This document shows positions 21,636 to 32,974 of a DNA stretch of 64,000 nucleotides, one piece after another. The position numbers and the translations under genes were made by a program. Origin of the DNA: Ancistrus triradiatus. Taxonomy: Eukaryota > Chordata > Actinopteri > Siluriformes > Loricariidae. The stretch is from the NCBI GenBank assembly GCA_025084515.1, contig JAJAGP010000094.1, positions 1 to 64,000 on the forward strand, in the 5' to 3' direction. How positions within the stretch are numbered: position 1 is the stretch's first letter; every line of letters begins with the position of its first letter. The notes beneath the pieces are model-generated. The model made no database searches and had not been told where the DNA came from. It saw only the letters and a list, made by a program, of their open reading frames with translations.

Positions 21636-24336
21636 ATTTTGTGATAGAAGCATAAAATGCCGAACATAGACAGGTGCAAGATCAGAGAACCCAGAACAGG
21701 AGCAACAGAAAGCAGAAACAGGAACACGCAAACCATAACAAAGGCAACAGGAAGAGCAGGAAACAAGAGCCAGCTGACAAGGAGACATTAGATGAGACCC
21801 TACGAGGATGAGAACAGAAAAGATGGTTTTCTTGTTATTAAGCAGCCTGCTCTGCTATATATTTTGATTGTTGTTATTTATTAATTATTACTTTAAGTAA
21901 ATGATTAGTATGTATTTATTATGAAAAAGAGGAAAACTGGAAATGTACCAGTTAGCTTTTGGAATCACAGGCTGTTATTCAGCTGTGGAAAGAGAAAAGG
22001 ATCAGAATGGAGCTATGTAGGATGATGTATCTGCTAGGGTATCTTTACTTGGCCCCCCTGCTCCCCAAAAGTGCAGCTCCAGTATGCCAAGAAAGAAAAA
22101 GAGGACAGAAAAACTCAGCAGGGAACCAGCAGGGAACACCTGGGCAAAAATAGTAGTGGGCCAGAACAGTGGGGGAGTACAAATGAGTTTTAGGAGGGGA
22201 GACAAGCACAGAGGGCACACAGGACATACAGAACATGGAGACAAAAGTTTTGTTCCCAGAGAGTAGCTGGGGGCTCAAAGGTCATGGGTCAGTGCTCCAA
22301 ACAGGAGTCCTGTGGCCATACTGCTGGCCAGTCTGCTGGCTTTTTGGTCTGGTCACAGGCATGGCAGTCTTGGTGGCTGCACACAAGGAGGCAGGAGGCA
22401 AAGGTGGTGATGTAGGGGGTGCAGGAGCCACAGACAGGAGACAGCCACAGGAGAGGGGCCACAGAGGGCCACAGTCAAAGCAGGGGCTGCAGAGGTTGCA
22501 AGCAATGAAGTAGGGGCTGCAGGGACCTCAGGGGCTGCAGAGAAGGCAGGTATTGAAGCAGGTGCTACTGGGGTGGGGTCGGGAATGCTGGGGCTCGTAG
22601 CAGTGATGTCAAGAAAGATGGGGCCCTCTGGAGTGACAGATAAATATCAGAGGGCGGCCGGTGTGACATCAGGATAGAAGAGGCTGCCAAACCTGTACCC
22701 TAAGGGGACTCGGACGATGAACCTCGAACTTCAGGGGACTCTGGGGATGAACCAAGAACCGCATAGTCTTCGCACACCCCTCCCCACGTATCCAGTGACT
22801 GCAAGACCCTGGGTGATCGACGTGGAAACCTTACAGAGGATTTCCAGAAAGCCCTGTATAGACTTTGCAGGATCTGACCCTCTAGCTAGTAGGATCTCCG
22901 TCTCCACCGTCACAATGGCTGTGAACATAACTCCAAGCACCCCTGAAGATTCTCCTGTGCTTTAGCTATCGGCCATGAATGATGGCGCCGATGAGGAGCT
23001 GGAGGGTGCTAGTGCCGGCATGGAGCTGGTGGGACCGAACTTAGCGTAACTGCCAAGGGGCAGAAATCTCTGGGACTGAGTTAGGATGGTACAAGGTTAG
23101 GAAAGGCTGATACTTCCAAGGTCAGAGTTGCCAAAACATGTCTTACCCGCCATCATTTAAAGATGCTTTTTCTTTGACATGATAATTCCCCTTACAGCCA
23201 CCTCATGGTCAGGAAGATAATGCAGACAATAATGACTCAGCCATGTCAGTCGCATTCTTAATGGAGAGGAAAAAAAGAATGAACAGTGAGGTTCTTTGTG
23301 TCCTTAGATTCCCTCTAAGGGATTGATTGATTTTTGGATCAAGTAGTAAAGTTCAGTGCCACATCTGAGGCAGCCCATTTAAAAAACGAGGCACAATGTA
23401 ACAGCAGGTGTCCAAGATGTATCTGTTAGCTGCGAGTTGGACACTTGCTGTAGTGACACTCAAGCTTTGGTGTGATGAGAGTGACCCTATTTAAAACCAG
23501 ACACACACTGTCCTCGGCGTCACTTAAAAATCACTTATCTCCATCTGCGCCCCTCAAAAGTTATTATCATTTAAGATGGGGTCTGCTATCTCATTATTAC
23601 TGTATCCTGGTCCTCTGCTCTCTCAAAAGGATGCCAATGTGCTTTTATACATTTCTAGGCCTTGAGTGCAGCAGTGGACAAAAGAAATGCTGTATAGAAT
23701 TCTTATCCACCATCCTTCTAAGGGATTCCTATTCTAAAGCCCAGCTAATGAGATGGAACAGGTACGGCACTCGGCCGATGCCATTGGAAACTGAGATACC
23801 GCAAAGTATAGTGTATGGGTTAATGGATTTTCTTTACTGTAGCGGTGTTGCTCTTAGGTCATTCATATGGAACAGGCTTTATCTGAAATGTGCAGCATTT
23901 TTCTCATGGCATGGACACTAGTTGTGTTGGTGTGCTATAAAACAACAAAAGAAAAAAAAACATGCCTTTAGGAAGCATTATGTTTGAGAGTTCCTGTCCA
24001 CAATACATTGATCCTTATTGTTTTATGGCTTAAGTTATGCGAGGTTCATATGGACAATGCTTGTTATAAATTGGAGTGCTCTAATATGACTGATTTTAGA
24101 TGAACTGTTATACCTTAAAATCTACACATTGGGTATATAAGGAAACCGAATGGTTTAAACATTGAAATCTTCACCAGGGTTGCAACACACCTTGAACACA
24201 TCCCTGGCTAGTGTAATAGTGTATAATCACATCACAACTGAAGCAAATAAACATTCCTCCTCCTTTTCTGAAACATGAGGTGATTAGCTGATTGTTCAAA
24301 TGTATATGCATGCTGTTTGTGCTGTCACTCTGTATG
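21636..24336. other. Unassigned region with a purine/G-rich segment
   Basis: Between about 22080 and 22700 the plus strand is markedly purine- and G-rich. Words such as GGGGCTGCAG recur at 22482, 22514 and 22542, like a loose minisatellite. The 149-codon frame at 23472-23921 has no recognisable domain. Parts of 22560-23050 have the look of a decayed retroelement, but I could not identify any retroviral motif. No gene is claimed. Confidence 0.35.
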
Positions 24337-25097
24337 TACAGTGGGCCAAAAAAGTATTTAGTCAGCCACTGATTGTGCAAGTTCTCCTACTTAGAAAGAT
24401 GAGAGAGGTCTGTAATTTTCATCATAGGTACACTTCAACCATGAGAGACAAAATGACAAAAAAAATCCAGGAAATCGCATTGTAGGATTTTTAAAGGATT
24501 TAATTGTAAATCATGGTGGAAAATAAGTATTTGGTCACCCACAAACAAGCAAGATTTTGGGCTCTCACAGACTTGTAACTTCTTCTTTAAGAAGCTCTTC
24601 TGTCCTCCACTCGTTACCTGTATTAATGGCACCTGTTTGACCTCGTTATCTGTTTAAAAGACACCTGTCCACGGCCTCAAACAGTCAGACTCCAAACTCA
24701 AGCATGGCCAAAACCAAAGAGCTGTCAAAGGACACCAGGAAGAAAATTGTAGACCTGCACCAGGCTGGGAAGAGTGAATCTACAATAGGCAAGCAGGTTG
24801 GTGTGAATAAATCAACTGTTGGAGCAGTTTTAAGAAAATGGAAGGCATACAAGACCATTGATAATCTCCCTCGATCTGGGGCCCCACGCAAGATCTCATT
24901 CCGTGGGGTCAAAATGATCATGAGAACGGTGAGCAAAAATCCCAGAACTACACGGAGGGACCTGATGAATGACCTGCAGAGAGCTGGGACCAAAGTAAAA
25001 AGGCTACCATCAGTAGCACACTATGCCGAGAGGGACTCAGATCCTGCAGTGCCAGGCGTGCCCCCCTGCTTAAGCCAGTACATGTCCAGGCTCGACC
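24337..25097 (+). mobile_element. Tc1 family B, copy 1: left half, joined to Tc1-A
   Basis: The left terminal repeat starts at 24337 (TACAGTGGGCCAAAAAAG) and runs through the long inverted region to about 24540. The transposase N-terminal half follows. B sequence stops at about 25094 in the codons for the Q-RLKF region. Family A in reverse orientation continues through a 16-bp palindrome (25092-25107). The B right end is missing. Confidence 0.9.
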
Positions 25098-25100
25098 AAT
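24704..25100 (+). pseudogene. Tc1-B transposase, N-terminal half
   Basis: ATG at 24704 opens a clean frame: MAKTKELSKDTRKKIVDLHQ, then a helix-turn-helix (STIGKQVGVNKSTVGAVLRK) and GAPRKISFRG, the GRPR-like linker. A one-base loss near 25000 shifts the frame, so the natural continuation after RAGTKV is scrambled. The catalytic domain is absent. The start matches that of the B copy at 28206. The product would be only a DNA-binding domain with an aberrant tail. Confidence 0.85.
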
Positions 25101-25375
25101 TGGTCGACCATTCCTGGGGAGGGTAACAATGGTCTTGAACTTTCTCCATTTGTACACAGTCTGTCTGACTGTGGATTGGTGGAGTCCAAATTCTGTAGAG
25201 ATGGTTTTGTAACCTTTTCCAACTTGATGAGCATCAACATCTCTTTTTCTGAGGTCCTGGATTCTCTTTAATCTACATTTAGAACTTGTGTGTAAATCCG
25301 ATGCTGTTTTAGGTCATATTTATGCAGAGAAATAGAAAATTCTAAAGGGTTCACAAACTTTCAAGCTCCATTGTA
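25098..25375 (-). mobile_element. Tc1 family A, copy 6: 5' end only, inverted
   Basis: Minus-strand sequence from the GRPTK linker region (GGTCGACCATTCCTGGGGAG) back through the first helix, jumping near 25257 into the leader. The terminal repeat ends at 25375 (CAAGCTCCATTGTA). It is fused head-on to Tc1-B. Confidence 0.85.
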
Positions 25376-25948
25376 CTACATCCTGCTCTGCAAGCTTGGA
25401 AAGTGGCTTGCTTTTCTGGGGTAAAAAAAAAGCTCTGCCATTGCTGTTTTCTTTTTTGAAGGGCATGGTCTGGGCAACTTGGGGTCCACACTCTCTTCTG
25501 AAGGATTTGTCTCCATATTCTCTCTAGCTTTGCACAATAGTTTTCATATACATTATGAAAACTTATTTATGATATTTGAGTTTTTATTTCTTCACATTAA
25601 CAAATTATTACACAATCTGCTGCTAGATGCCGCATGTGTAACACTACAGCATGCCTGAACTGTTGGTCTATAACTGCGACTGGCTCTATGCAGATGACTG
25701 CATCTCAGTAGCACCGGTTGATGAACTGCTCAGTAAACTTTTTTTACAGTAAAATCTTAATGTATTCAGTTACCAGCTTGTATCGTATCAAAACCCCTGT
25801 TTCAAAAAAAAGAAAATGTACATACTTTGCAGTTATAGAGCCAGCAGAGAGTCTGAGACTTTTATACACTATGCCCCTCAGCACTTGGCAGCCTCGTTCT
25901 ATATTTTTTCAATAATATCATCTATCCGTTTATCTGTCTACATGCGCG
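25376..25948. other. No feature recognised
   Basis: AT-rich sequence without coding or element signals. Confidence 0.45.
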
Positions 25949-26110
25949 TACAGTACTGAGCAAAAGTCTTAGGCCACCTCTAGATAAGTTGGTTGTTTTA
26001 GCAATGGTATAATGACCATATGTAATTATTTCTAAGTTTCTTTAGTAATATTCAAACTGAAAATAATGTACGTATATGTACACAGTGTACACACAAGGAC
26101 AGTTTGTGGA
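25949..26110 (+). mobile_element. Tc1 family F terminal fragment
   Basis: Begins TACAGTACTGAGCAAAAGTC then TTAGGCCACC. This matches the terminal repeats of the F element at 37876 and 40168. Only the end is present. Confidence 0.75.
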
Positions 26111-26554
26111 GTGCACATAACAGGCTCAACAGAGATGAACAAGCTCTGAACCATGGATATCCATAGGTCTAAGCTTCTACCAAACTCGGAAAGAGTGAAG
26201 CGAATTCCAAACTCTATCGCAACTTTTATTACAAGGGATTTGCGTCCGTATTCAGTCACTCTTAGAACCAGGGCTTTCATGCTATGCAGCGCACTTTTGA
26301 GCCGTGATACAGTGAAGATCTTTCATGCTAACCATATTCTAGAAGACTTTGAAAAGATTCCGAAAAGACTTTTAAAAGACTAAAGTCTGACATCCTCTCA
26401 TATGTAAAAACTAGTCACAAAGTTTTCAGTCACAGACTGTGATTTTGGGAAGACTGGGACCTTTTTGCTATTTGCTATTCACTATTTGCAAGACGCCCAT
26501 TAGATACCTCTTGAGATTATTTCAAAACTTTTACCTAAAATAGTAGTATGACTT

Positions 26555-27521
26555 GGGCTGTGATAACAAATCGATTCAGTAATATATCGTGATATTTAAT
26601 TTCGTCATAGACTACATCTATTTTCAGCTCAAAATATAAATTTTGAAGGAAGAAAAAACAGTTTTAATTGGGGTGTAAACTACAATCTGTGCTCCTGTAG
26701 ATTTCGCAGTAAAGTGTTTTGACTGTGTTTTGTTCGCTGAATTATCAATGTGATGTGTATTCATATGAGTCAGATTGTACACCATTGTAATTCAGCTATT
26801 TTTGTGTTTTGCGTGAACTATGTGGAATGTTGCAATATATCACAATGTGCATCATATCACAATGTATCTTGATATAATCGTACCGTGATGCGAATGGTAT
26901 CATATCATGAAGTCCATTCTAATGTCTGCCCCTAAATATGAATCATAGTAATAATAAAAGTTAGTAAGTTAGCGACACAGTCTATGAAATAAAGTGCTTC
27001 TTAAGTGCTGTAATTTTATCTTAAGATCAGATGAAAACACCACATTTCATTATTTTATGTACAGTATTACATTTCTGTTAGATCTACACCAACTGAACTG
27101 TAAAAATCACCTTTACCTGTACCATCCAGACACACATGGAATTTCCCGTACTCGTGCTGGAGGGACTTATTGCTTGTCGGCAGTGTTCACATCACTATTT
27201 GCATGAGCCTAGACTTGAGACTTATTGAACACGGCTGATTTTATCGGAACGTCAAGACGAGAAAAACACTGACTTAAGACAGCTATCCTGACCACCTTAC
27301 ACCAAATGATTGGGTTAAACCGAGCACGACCAAACTCTAGGAACTCTATCTCATGATTTAAAGTCATTTGGTGTAAGGTACTGACACCGCGATCCCCAAA
27401 AGCTACAATATGACCAAACGAGTAATGTAATGTCAAAAAAATGAAATCCCCTATAGAAAAAAAGATGCATAGATGAAGATCAAGATGCATTGATAATTGA
27501 TTAATAATCAAATCACAGCCC
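26555..27521. mobile_element. Non-autonomous hAT-like element
   Basis: The left end GGGCTGTGAT (26555) and right end ATCACAGCCC (to 27521) form a terminal inverted repeat of about 10 bp in the style of fish hAT MITEs. The repeats of ATATCGTGATAT-like sequence inside are typical of these elements. I could not find a convincing 8-bp target duplication, and no transposase is present. Superfamily assignment is by resemblance. Confidence 0.5.
27294..27379. repeat. Perfect 16-bp inverted repeat
   Basis: ACCTTACACCAAATGA at 27294-27309 is exactly complementary to 27364-27379, with a 54-nt spacer. It lies inside the hAT-like element. Confidence 0.9.
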
Positions 27522-28205
27522 TCTGATTCGCAATTGAATCGAATTGTGAGGTGACCATAGATTCCCACCCAAGTACACAATATGTACCCAAAATTTGGGG
27601 GGACGATGACAATAAGTGCTAAAACACGAGTAAAAAGCGAGTGGGCTTTTGTCTGACGAGAAAATTCGTTGCTTTCATGAAAGGTAGTTATTGAGCTCCC
27701 AATAGGTTATTCATGTTTTAACCCAACTTCAGGTGAAACAGAACTTCAGTAAGTTAAAATTATGCAGCGATATTATATAGGGATGGAATTATTATGAAAA
27801 ACCAATATTACCCAAATATCCTGCTATGCTAAATTCTGTACTGCATCATTTATTTTAATTGTTAATTTGCTGTATCATTCAACTGATAAAGACTTGGTTT
27901 AAAGCAAGATCTAGCTCTGCTAAAATTTAAGTTGTAAATCTGTACTCTCTTTCGCTCAACTCATTTTCACCCTGCACGAGGCACTCGCTCTGTCTCTTTC
28001 TGTCAGACACAAACACAGTAATTGAATGAGAAACTGACGTTTGACAGTGCAGTATATTTCCTGTCGTATTTATGACACAAGCAGTTATTTCTGAATAGAG
28101 AAGGGAACTGAGAAGCATGCAGGAACTGTGAGAGGCTGTGAGAAATGAAAGCATTTGACTCTTATGGTGTTGCAGTTCTTGTTACTCCACTTGACTCCCC
28201 ACACA
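27522..28205. other. No feature recognised
   Basis: No coding frame, terminal repeat or known repeat motif was seen in this interval. Confidence 0.45.
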
Positions 28206-29200
28206 CAGTGGGGCAAAAAAGTATTTAGTCAGCCACTGATTGTGCAAGTTCTCCTACTTAGAAAGATGAGAGAGGTCTGTAATTTTCATCATAGGTACAC
28301 TTCAACTATGAGAGACAAAATGAGGAAAATCCAGGAAATCACATTGTAGGATTTTTAAAGAATTTAATTGTGAATTATGGTGGAAAATAAGTATTTGGTT
28401 AATAACAAAAGTTCAACTCGTTACTTTGTAACATAACCTTTGTTGGCAATGACAGATATCAAACGTTTCCTGTAAGTCTTCACCAGGTTTGCACAAACTG
28501 TAGCTGGTATTTTGGCCCATTCGTCCATGCAGATCTCCTCTAGAGCAGTGATGTTTTGGGGCTGTCACTGGGCAACATGGACTTTCAACTCTCTCCACAA
28601 ATTTCTATGGGCTTGAGGTCTGGAGACTGGCTAGGTCACTTCAGGATCTTGAAACGCTTTTTACGGAGCCACTTCTTCGTTGCCCGAGCGGTGTGTTTGG
28701 GGTCACTGTCATGCTGGAAGACCCAGCCACGTTCCATCTTTAATGTTCTCACTGATGGAAAGAGGTTTTGGCTTAAAATCTCACGATACATGGTCCTTGG
28801 TGTCCTTCGACAGCTCTTTGGTCTTGGCCATGGTTGAGTTTGGAGTCTGACTGTTTGAGGCTGTGGACAGGTGTCTTTTATACAGATAACGAGGTCAAAC
28901 AGGTGCCATTAATACAGGTAACAAGTGGAGGACAAAAGAGCTTCTTAAACAAGAAGTTACAGGTCTGTTAGAGCCCGAAATCTTGCTTGTTTGTGGGTGA
29001 CCAAATACTTATTTTCCACCATGATTTACACTTAAATTCTTTTTAAAATCCTACAGTGTGATTTCCTGGATGTTTTTTCTCATTTTGTCTCTCATAGTTG
29101 AAGTGTACCTATGATGAAAATTACAGACCTCTCTCATCTTTCTAAGTAGGAGAACTTGCACAATCAATGGCTGACTAAATACTATTTTGCCCCCTCTGTA
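28206..29200 (-). mobile_element. Tc1 family B, copy 2: internal-deletion derivative
   Basis: Both long terminal regions are kept: left from 28206 (CAGTGGGGCAAAAAAG), right to 29200 (TTTTGCCCCCTCTGTA). Inside, minus-strand transposase sequence is reduced. The start is at 28831-28829 (MAKTKELSKDTK) and then jumps directly to DHVS and a stop. This removes the DNA-binding domain and the first Asp block. The C-terminal part, with the PSQSPDL-equivalent region, remains at 28415-28790. Length is 995 bp against about 1550 for the fuller copy at 37950. Confidence 0.9.
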
Positions 29201-30309
29201 CGCACCTGTTGTTTTGAGTTGTGTGCAGTGGATGGCTGAAGTAGACTTCTTGAAGTGTTTCAAATTTTGCAGGGATTTTTGATAGTGATTTAGATTTGCT
29301 GATTCATGGCATGCCTGTGGTGTCAGGTGTCTGTGGTGACCTGCTCCCCTGATAAAGTTGTTTGTGTGCCTGATTGTGCTCCGTCATGGTTAAATGAGTG
29401 TCTGATTACCTGTCTGGACTCTGGAAGCATGGCCATATTATCACGGTGTTACGCAAACTGACCATGACTGTGACTTACATGCATTGCTCATTCCAAATAA
29501 GCCTGTTGCGTCTTCTCATCTCTAACTCATAAGCATGGGCTTGATACGAGTTTCTTGTGAAGTTAAGTAAGCACACAACCCCTCAAAAATAACCTACACA
29601 ATAATCCAGTTAGGCCTAACACATGCTGATAAATTACTCTGATCAACTCTAAAAATGAATGTTAATTAAAAGTGTAAATCTCTGCACACTTTCTGGTGAT
29701 GTCGCCCTGCAAAGTCACACACAAATTCTGAGTCCTGTTGTATAAGCCAGTCTGTCTCCCACTGCATCTTCAGAACCAGAATTCACACATTTTTTTGGTA
29801 CTCAACAGACATGCACACATACACACACGATCTGTGGTTTGGCCACTGTCCAGGTCCTTATCGGGATCCTGCATGCGTCTCCGCACGATGCCCACTCTTG
29901 CTGTTGCTGCACACAGAGAGGACATGTTGTCATTTGTCTTTCTTCTTCTCCAGTTTTAATGTTACATATTTAATTGTGTATGTCTAGGTAGGTTTTCATT
30001 CAGGTAAGCACTCGCTGTGTCTTCATCCCTCTATTCAGCTCTGTTGGCCTATATCAGCTGCTGATTACTGATTAGAGTGTGTTGCTTTCCTGCCCAGTGA
30101 GTTCATTTCTCAGTTTTATGATGGGATGTTATTTTTGTTACGTTAGTACATGGTTGGCTTGCCTGGCTGTGGTGGTGGTGAAAGAGCAATATGCTAATAT
30201 TCTAGCATGAGGAGCTGAGTTAAATAAAGCATGTGGTGCTTATGGATAAAACTGAGAAAAAGTTGAAGTGATAGGCAAGTGATAGACATTAATAAAGGAA
30301 TAATTATGT
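29201..30309. other. No feature recognised
   Basis: No element ends or domains found. The short frames lack motifs. Confidence 0.45.
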
Positions 30310-30490
30310 GTGCAGCTCTGTTGGGCCTTGCAATGTGATGGTAGAGTGGTACAATTATGGAATGTTGCATTGGACTGCCACCCTGTCCAGGATGTCCCTC
30401 TGCCAGTGCCCATTCAGTTCGGGGTTAGGCCCCAGACACTCCCCACGACTGTGACAGGAATACGTGGGAGTAAAAAAGGTGCTTTGCTTT
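30310..30490 (+). repeat. Probable SINE 3' body fragment
   Basis: Contains GACTGCCACCCTGTCCAGGA and GGGGTTAGGCCCCAGAC. These resemble the 3' half of fish tRNA-SINEs whose fronts occur elsewhere in this window. No head is present. Confidence 0.4.
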
Positions 30491-31567
30491 TGCCTTTGCC
30501 TTAGTTGTAAGTCGTTTTTCCTCATATTTTGTTCAAATTATTTGGAGAACATTAAATCACGAGAAAATCGAAGCGTGAATCATGACCTGAGTGTACCATA
30601 TACCTATACACCTCATCTTTTATCATTAAACCCCTGAACTTTAAATCGGAGGGAAACTGAAGTTGAGAACATTAACAAAGTACAAACTATTGGGTAATGA
30701 ATGTGCTGTCTGAAAACTTGAAAGCAAATTCAGGAGGCCTCTGCCTAAGATGCATTAGTGCAGCACATTATAATGGTGGTAGGTGGAATAAATATCTGCT
30801 GGCACAGCTCTATTAGACGTGGCACATTCAAATACCTATTTATTTAAAGGCACAATAGCAATAATATAATCCACAGGGTTGGTGGGCTGCATTTTAAGTG
30901 TTTTGTGTATTTTAGCATCTTCGACTTTGTTTGACCTATTTTTCTCTTCAAGGTTCAGTTTCTCTTCAACGACAGCAAGCATTCAGTGACCCAAAGTGGC
31001 TGGGGTGAGGCATGTGTGAGGTCCATGTTCGGCAACAGCATACCCTGTGATAGGAAACGGGGCGTGTGAAATGAATGCCCTTGAATGTCAGACTCGAGCA
31101 GAAGCTGAAAACCCTGCTTAGCTGTGCTGTGATTTGAAATTGTGTGCTCGCATGGAGCTCTTTGTAACCTTTCTCTGTTACCCTTTGGTGTTTTTTTTTT
31201 TCTTTTCAGCAGCACAGCACTGCAAACGTGCATTAGATGGCCATGGCCTTTGCATTAGTATCTCTCACTGTTATTTACTTAAGCTTGGGGCCCAGCCAAA
31301 AGAGTATCACCAATTTACATTTGATTAGTGATGGTGTCAAAAGGCTAACTATTGATTTTCATCTCCGCTAGTGCTTTTTCACAAGAAATATTGTTGGAGT
31401 ATCTAGTTTTGAAATGAGACTGTATATTTTAAACTGTTAAAATAGTTTTCCTTTGTTCCCCTGACAATTATATGACATGCAACACCTAGGGTTAGGGTTA
31501 GTAGACCATCAGTTCATATAACATTGCATTCTGTAAGGTTTTGTAATAATTAGGAAAACATCATGAC
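30491..31567. other. No feature recognised
   Basis: The only notable sequence is a two-unit telomere-like GGGTTAGGGTTAG at about 31489, too short to mean anything by itself. Confidence 0.45.
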
Positions 31568-31800
31568 AGCTCCAATGGCTCAGGGAGTAAGGGTAAGCTC
31601 TGGGACATGGCCTGTTGTTCCTCAAGTCAAGTCAAGTCGAATTTATATATGCACTGTTTACAAGGCATTGTCTCAAAGCAACTTTAGAAACATCTAGGCC
31701 GAAAAGCTATAATTGAGTAAGCCTAGGGTGACAATAGCAAGGCAAATCTCCCTAAATGTGATGAGGAAGAAAAGGGACCCAACCTCCTTTGGACGCCTTG
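31568..31800 (+). repeat. Dispersed fish repeat with possible tRNA-like head
   Basis: An A-box-like TGGCTCAGGGAG lies at 31576-31587. It is followed by CAAGTCAAGTCAAGTCGAAT and AAGGCATTGTCTCAAAGCAA, then GCCTAGGGTGACAATAGCAA. This series is widespread in teleosts, where a similar unit ends in a note on insulated rows of AAGGGACCCA-type sequence (here near 31775). Class unknown to me. Confidence 0.5.
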
Positions 31801-32489
31801 ATGTTATATGTAAGAATTAAAAGTTACCTAATTAATACGTTTCTATTATTGTTATATAAATATAATTCAATATTTTGAAGAGCACAATAAAGTAGAGAGT
31901 ACAAAGTGATAGAATATACAGTAAAATTATAAATAAAATTATAAATAAAATAACAAATATAATAATGTAGATATTATGAGTGATTATCGTGTTGTTTAGT
32001 CCAGTAAACAGTGTCATCGCAGATTCTCGTGCCCTCAGTGGGAATGTTTTGTATGCATGGCATAAGGGGAGGGGGAGTTATTGCCCCCTGACCTGGTCTG
32101 AGTGACGGTATGAGGACTAGAACTGATGATAGCAAAACAGCTTGATTGGAGCCAGAACTGGTGCCAAAAGAACATCTTATTCTGAGGACTAGAACTGGTA
32201 GAAGAACATCTCAGAGAGAAAACAGAATATGTGGTTAGTGATGTTGTGAATGCAGAGGCTATTAACAGAACACATTTGTACCAAGTGTAGAGTTAGACAC
32301 ACAAACTATAACGGCATAGCTAGAAAGAGTAGATTCAACAGGTAACACAGCCAAGAGGGGTCACAAGAAACATCAGCAACCAACAAACCTGAGTGATCGC
32401 AAATGAGAGGCAAGATGACAACAACCTAACATTCCAGATCATCACAAAATGCTGTTGCTGTTGACTGTTAGTTCCTGAGGGCCTGGTTA
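31801..32489. other. AT-rich low-complexity then unassigned
   Basis: 31835-31985 is made of ATAAATAAAATTATA-like low complexity. The adjoining GGACTAGAACTG repeats at about 32114 and 32185 suggest an old dispersed repeat. No gene. Confidence 0.45.
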
Positions 32490-32875
32490 TAAATTCTTTG
32501 TGAGGCTTCCAATGTGAAGGTTGTGTGGTGCGTTTATGAAATCCTGCCCAGGGGGTACCTCTGCATGCACCTACTGGCTTAGGCTCCAGACCCTCCCTGT
32601 GCCCCTGACCAAGATAAGTGGGGGTGAAGTGGGATACGTAAGAGATCATTCACTCAGGTGTGGTGACACGGTAGTGCAGTAGTTAGTGCTCCAGCAACCC
32701 AGCTACGAGACCCGGTCGATGCCTGTGTGGAGTTTGCATGTTCTTCCCATGTCTGTGGGGGTTTCTCCTTGGTATGGTTTCTTTCCACATTCCAAAGACA
32801 TGTTACGTCACCTGGCATCTCTAAAGCATGATTGTGTGTCTGTACATGTGCCCTGTGTTCAACTGACTCCCTTTT
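32490..32875 (+). mobile_element. SINE tail followed by SINE family 2, copy 2
   Basis: 32550-32620 holds TTAGGCTCCAGACCCTCCCT and CCTGACCAAGATAAGTG, a SINE 3' body. From 32665 a second unit starts with a head (GGTAGTGCAGTAGTTAGTGC) and continues with GTGTGGAGTTTGCATGTTCT and TGTGGGGGTTTCTCC. The two may be parts of one arrangement or two insertions. Confidence 0.55.
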
Positions 32876-32974
32876 CGTGTTTGGTTCCCGCCTTGCACCC
32901 TGCTGTGCTGTTGCTTAGAACTTCACAGTAACAGCACATATGGTTGACTAGCTTAAGCAGAGAAGAATTTGACA

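Noticed and set aside
23472..23921. 149-codon frame as a possible host gene
   Set aside because: No recognisable domain, no splice or promoter context, and composition like random sequence.
31489..31501. Telomere-like GGGTTAGGGTTAG
   Set aside because: Only two units; expected by chance and not an interstitial telomere array.
31832..32017. Membrane-like minus frame rich in Ile and Tyr
   Set aside because: Low-complexity AT-rich sequence translated; no real protein signal.
32335..32649. 104-codon minus frame
   Set aside because: It lies over a SINE-type tail and is explained by that repeat.
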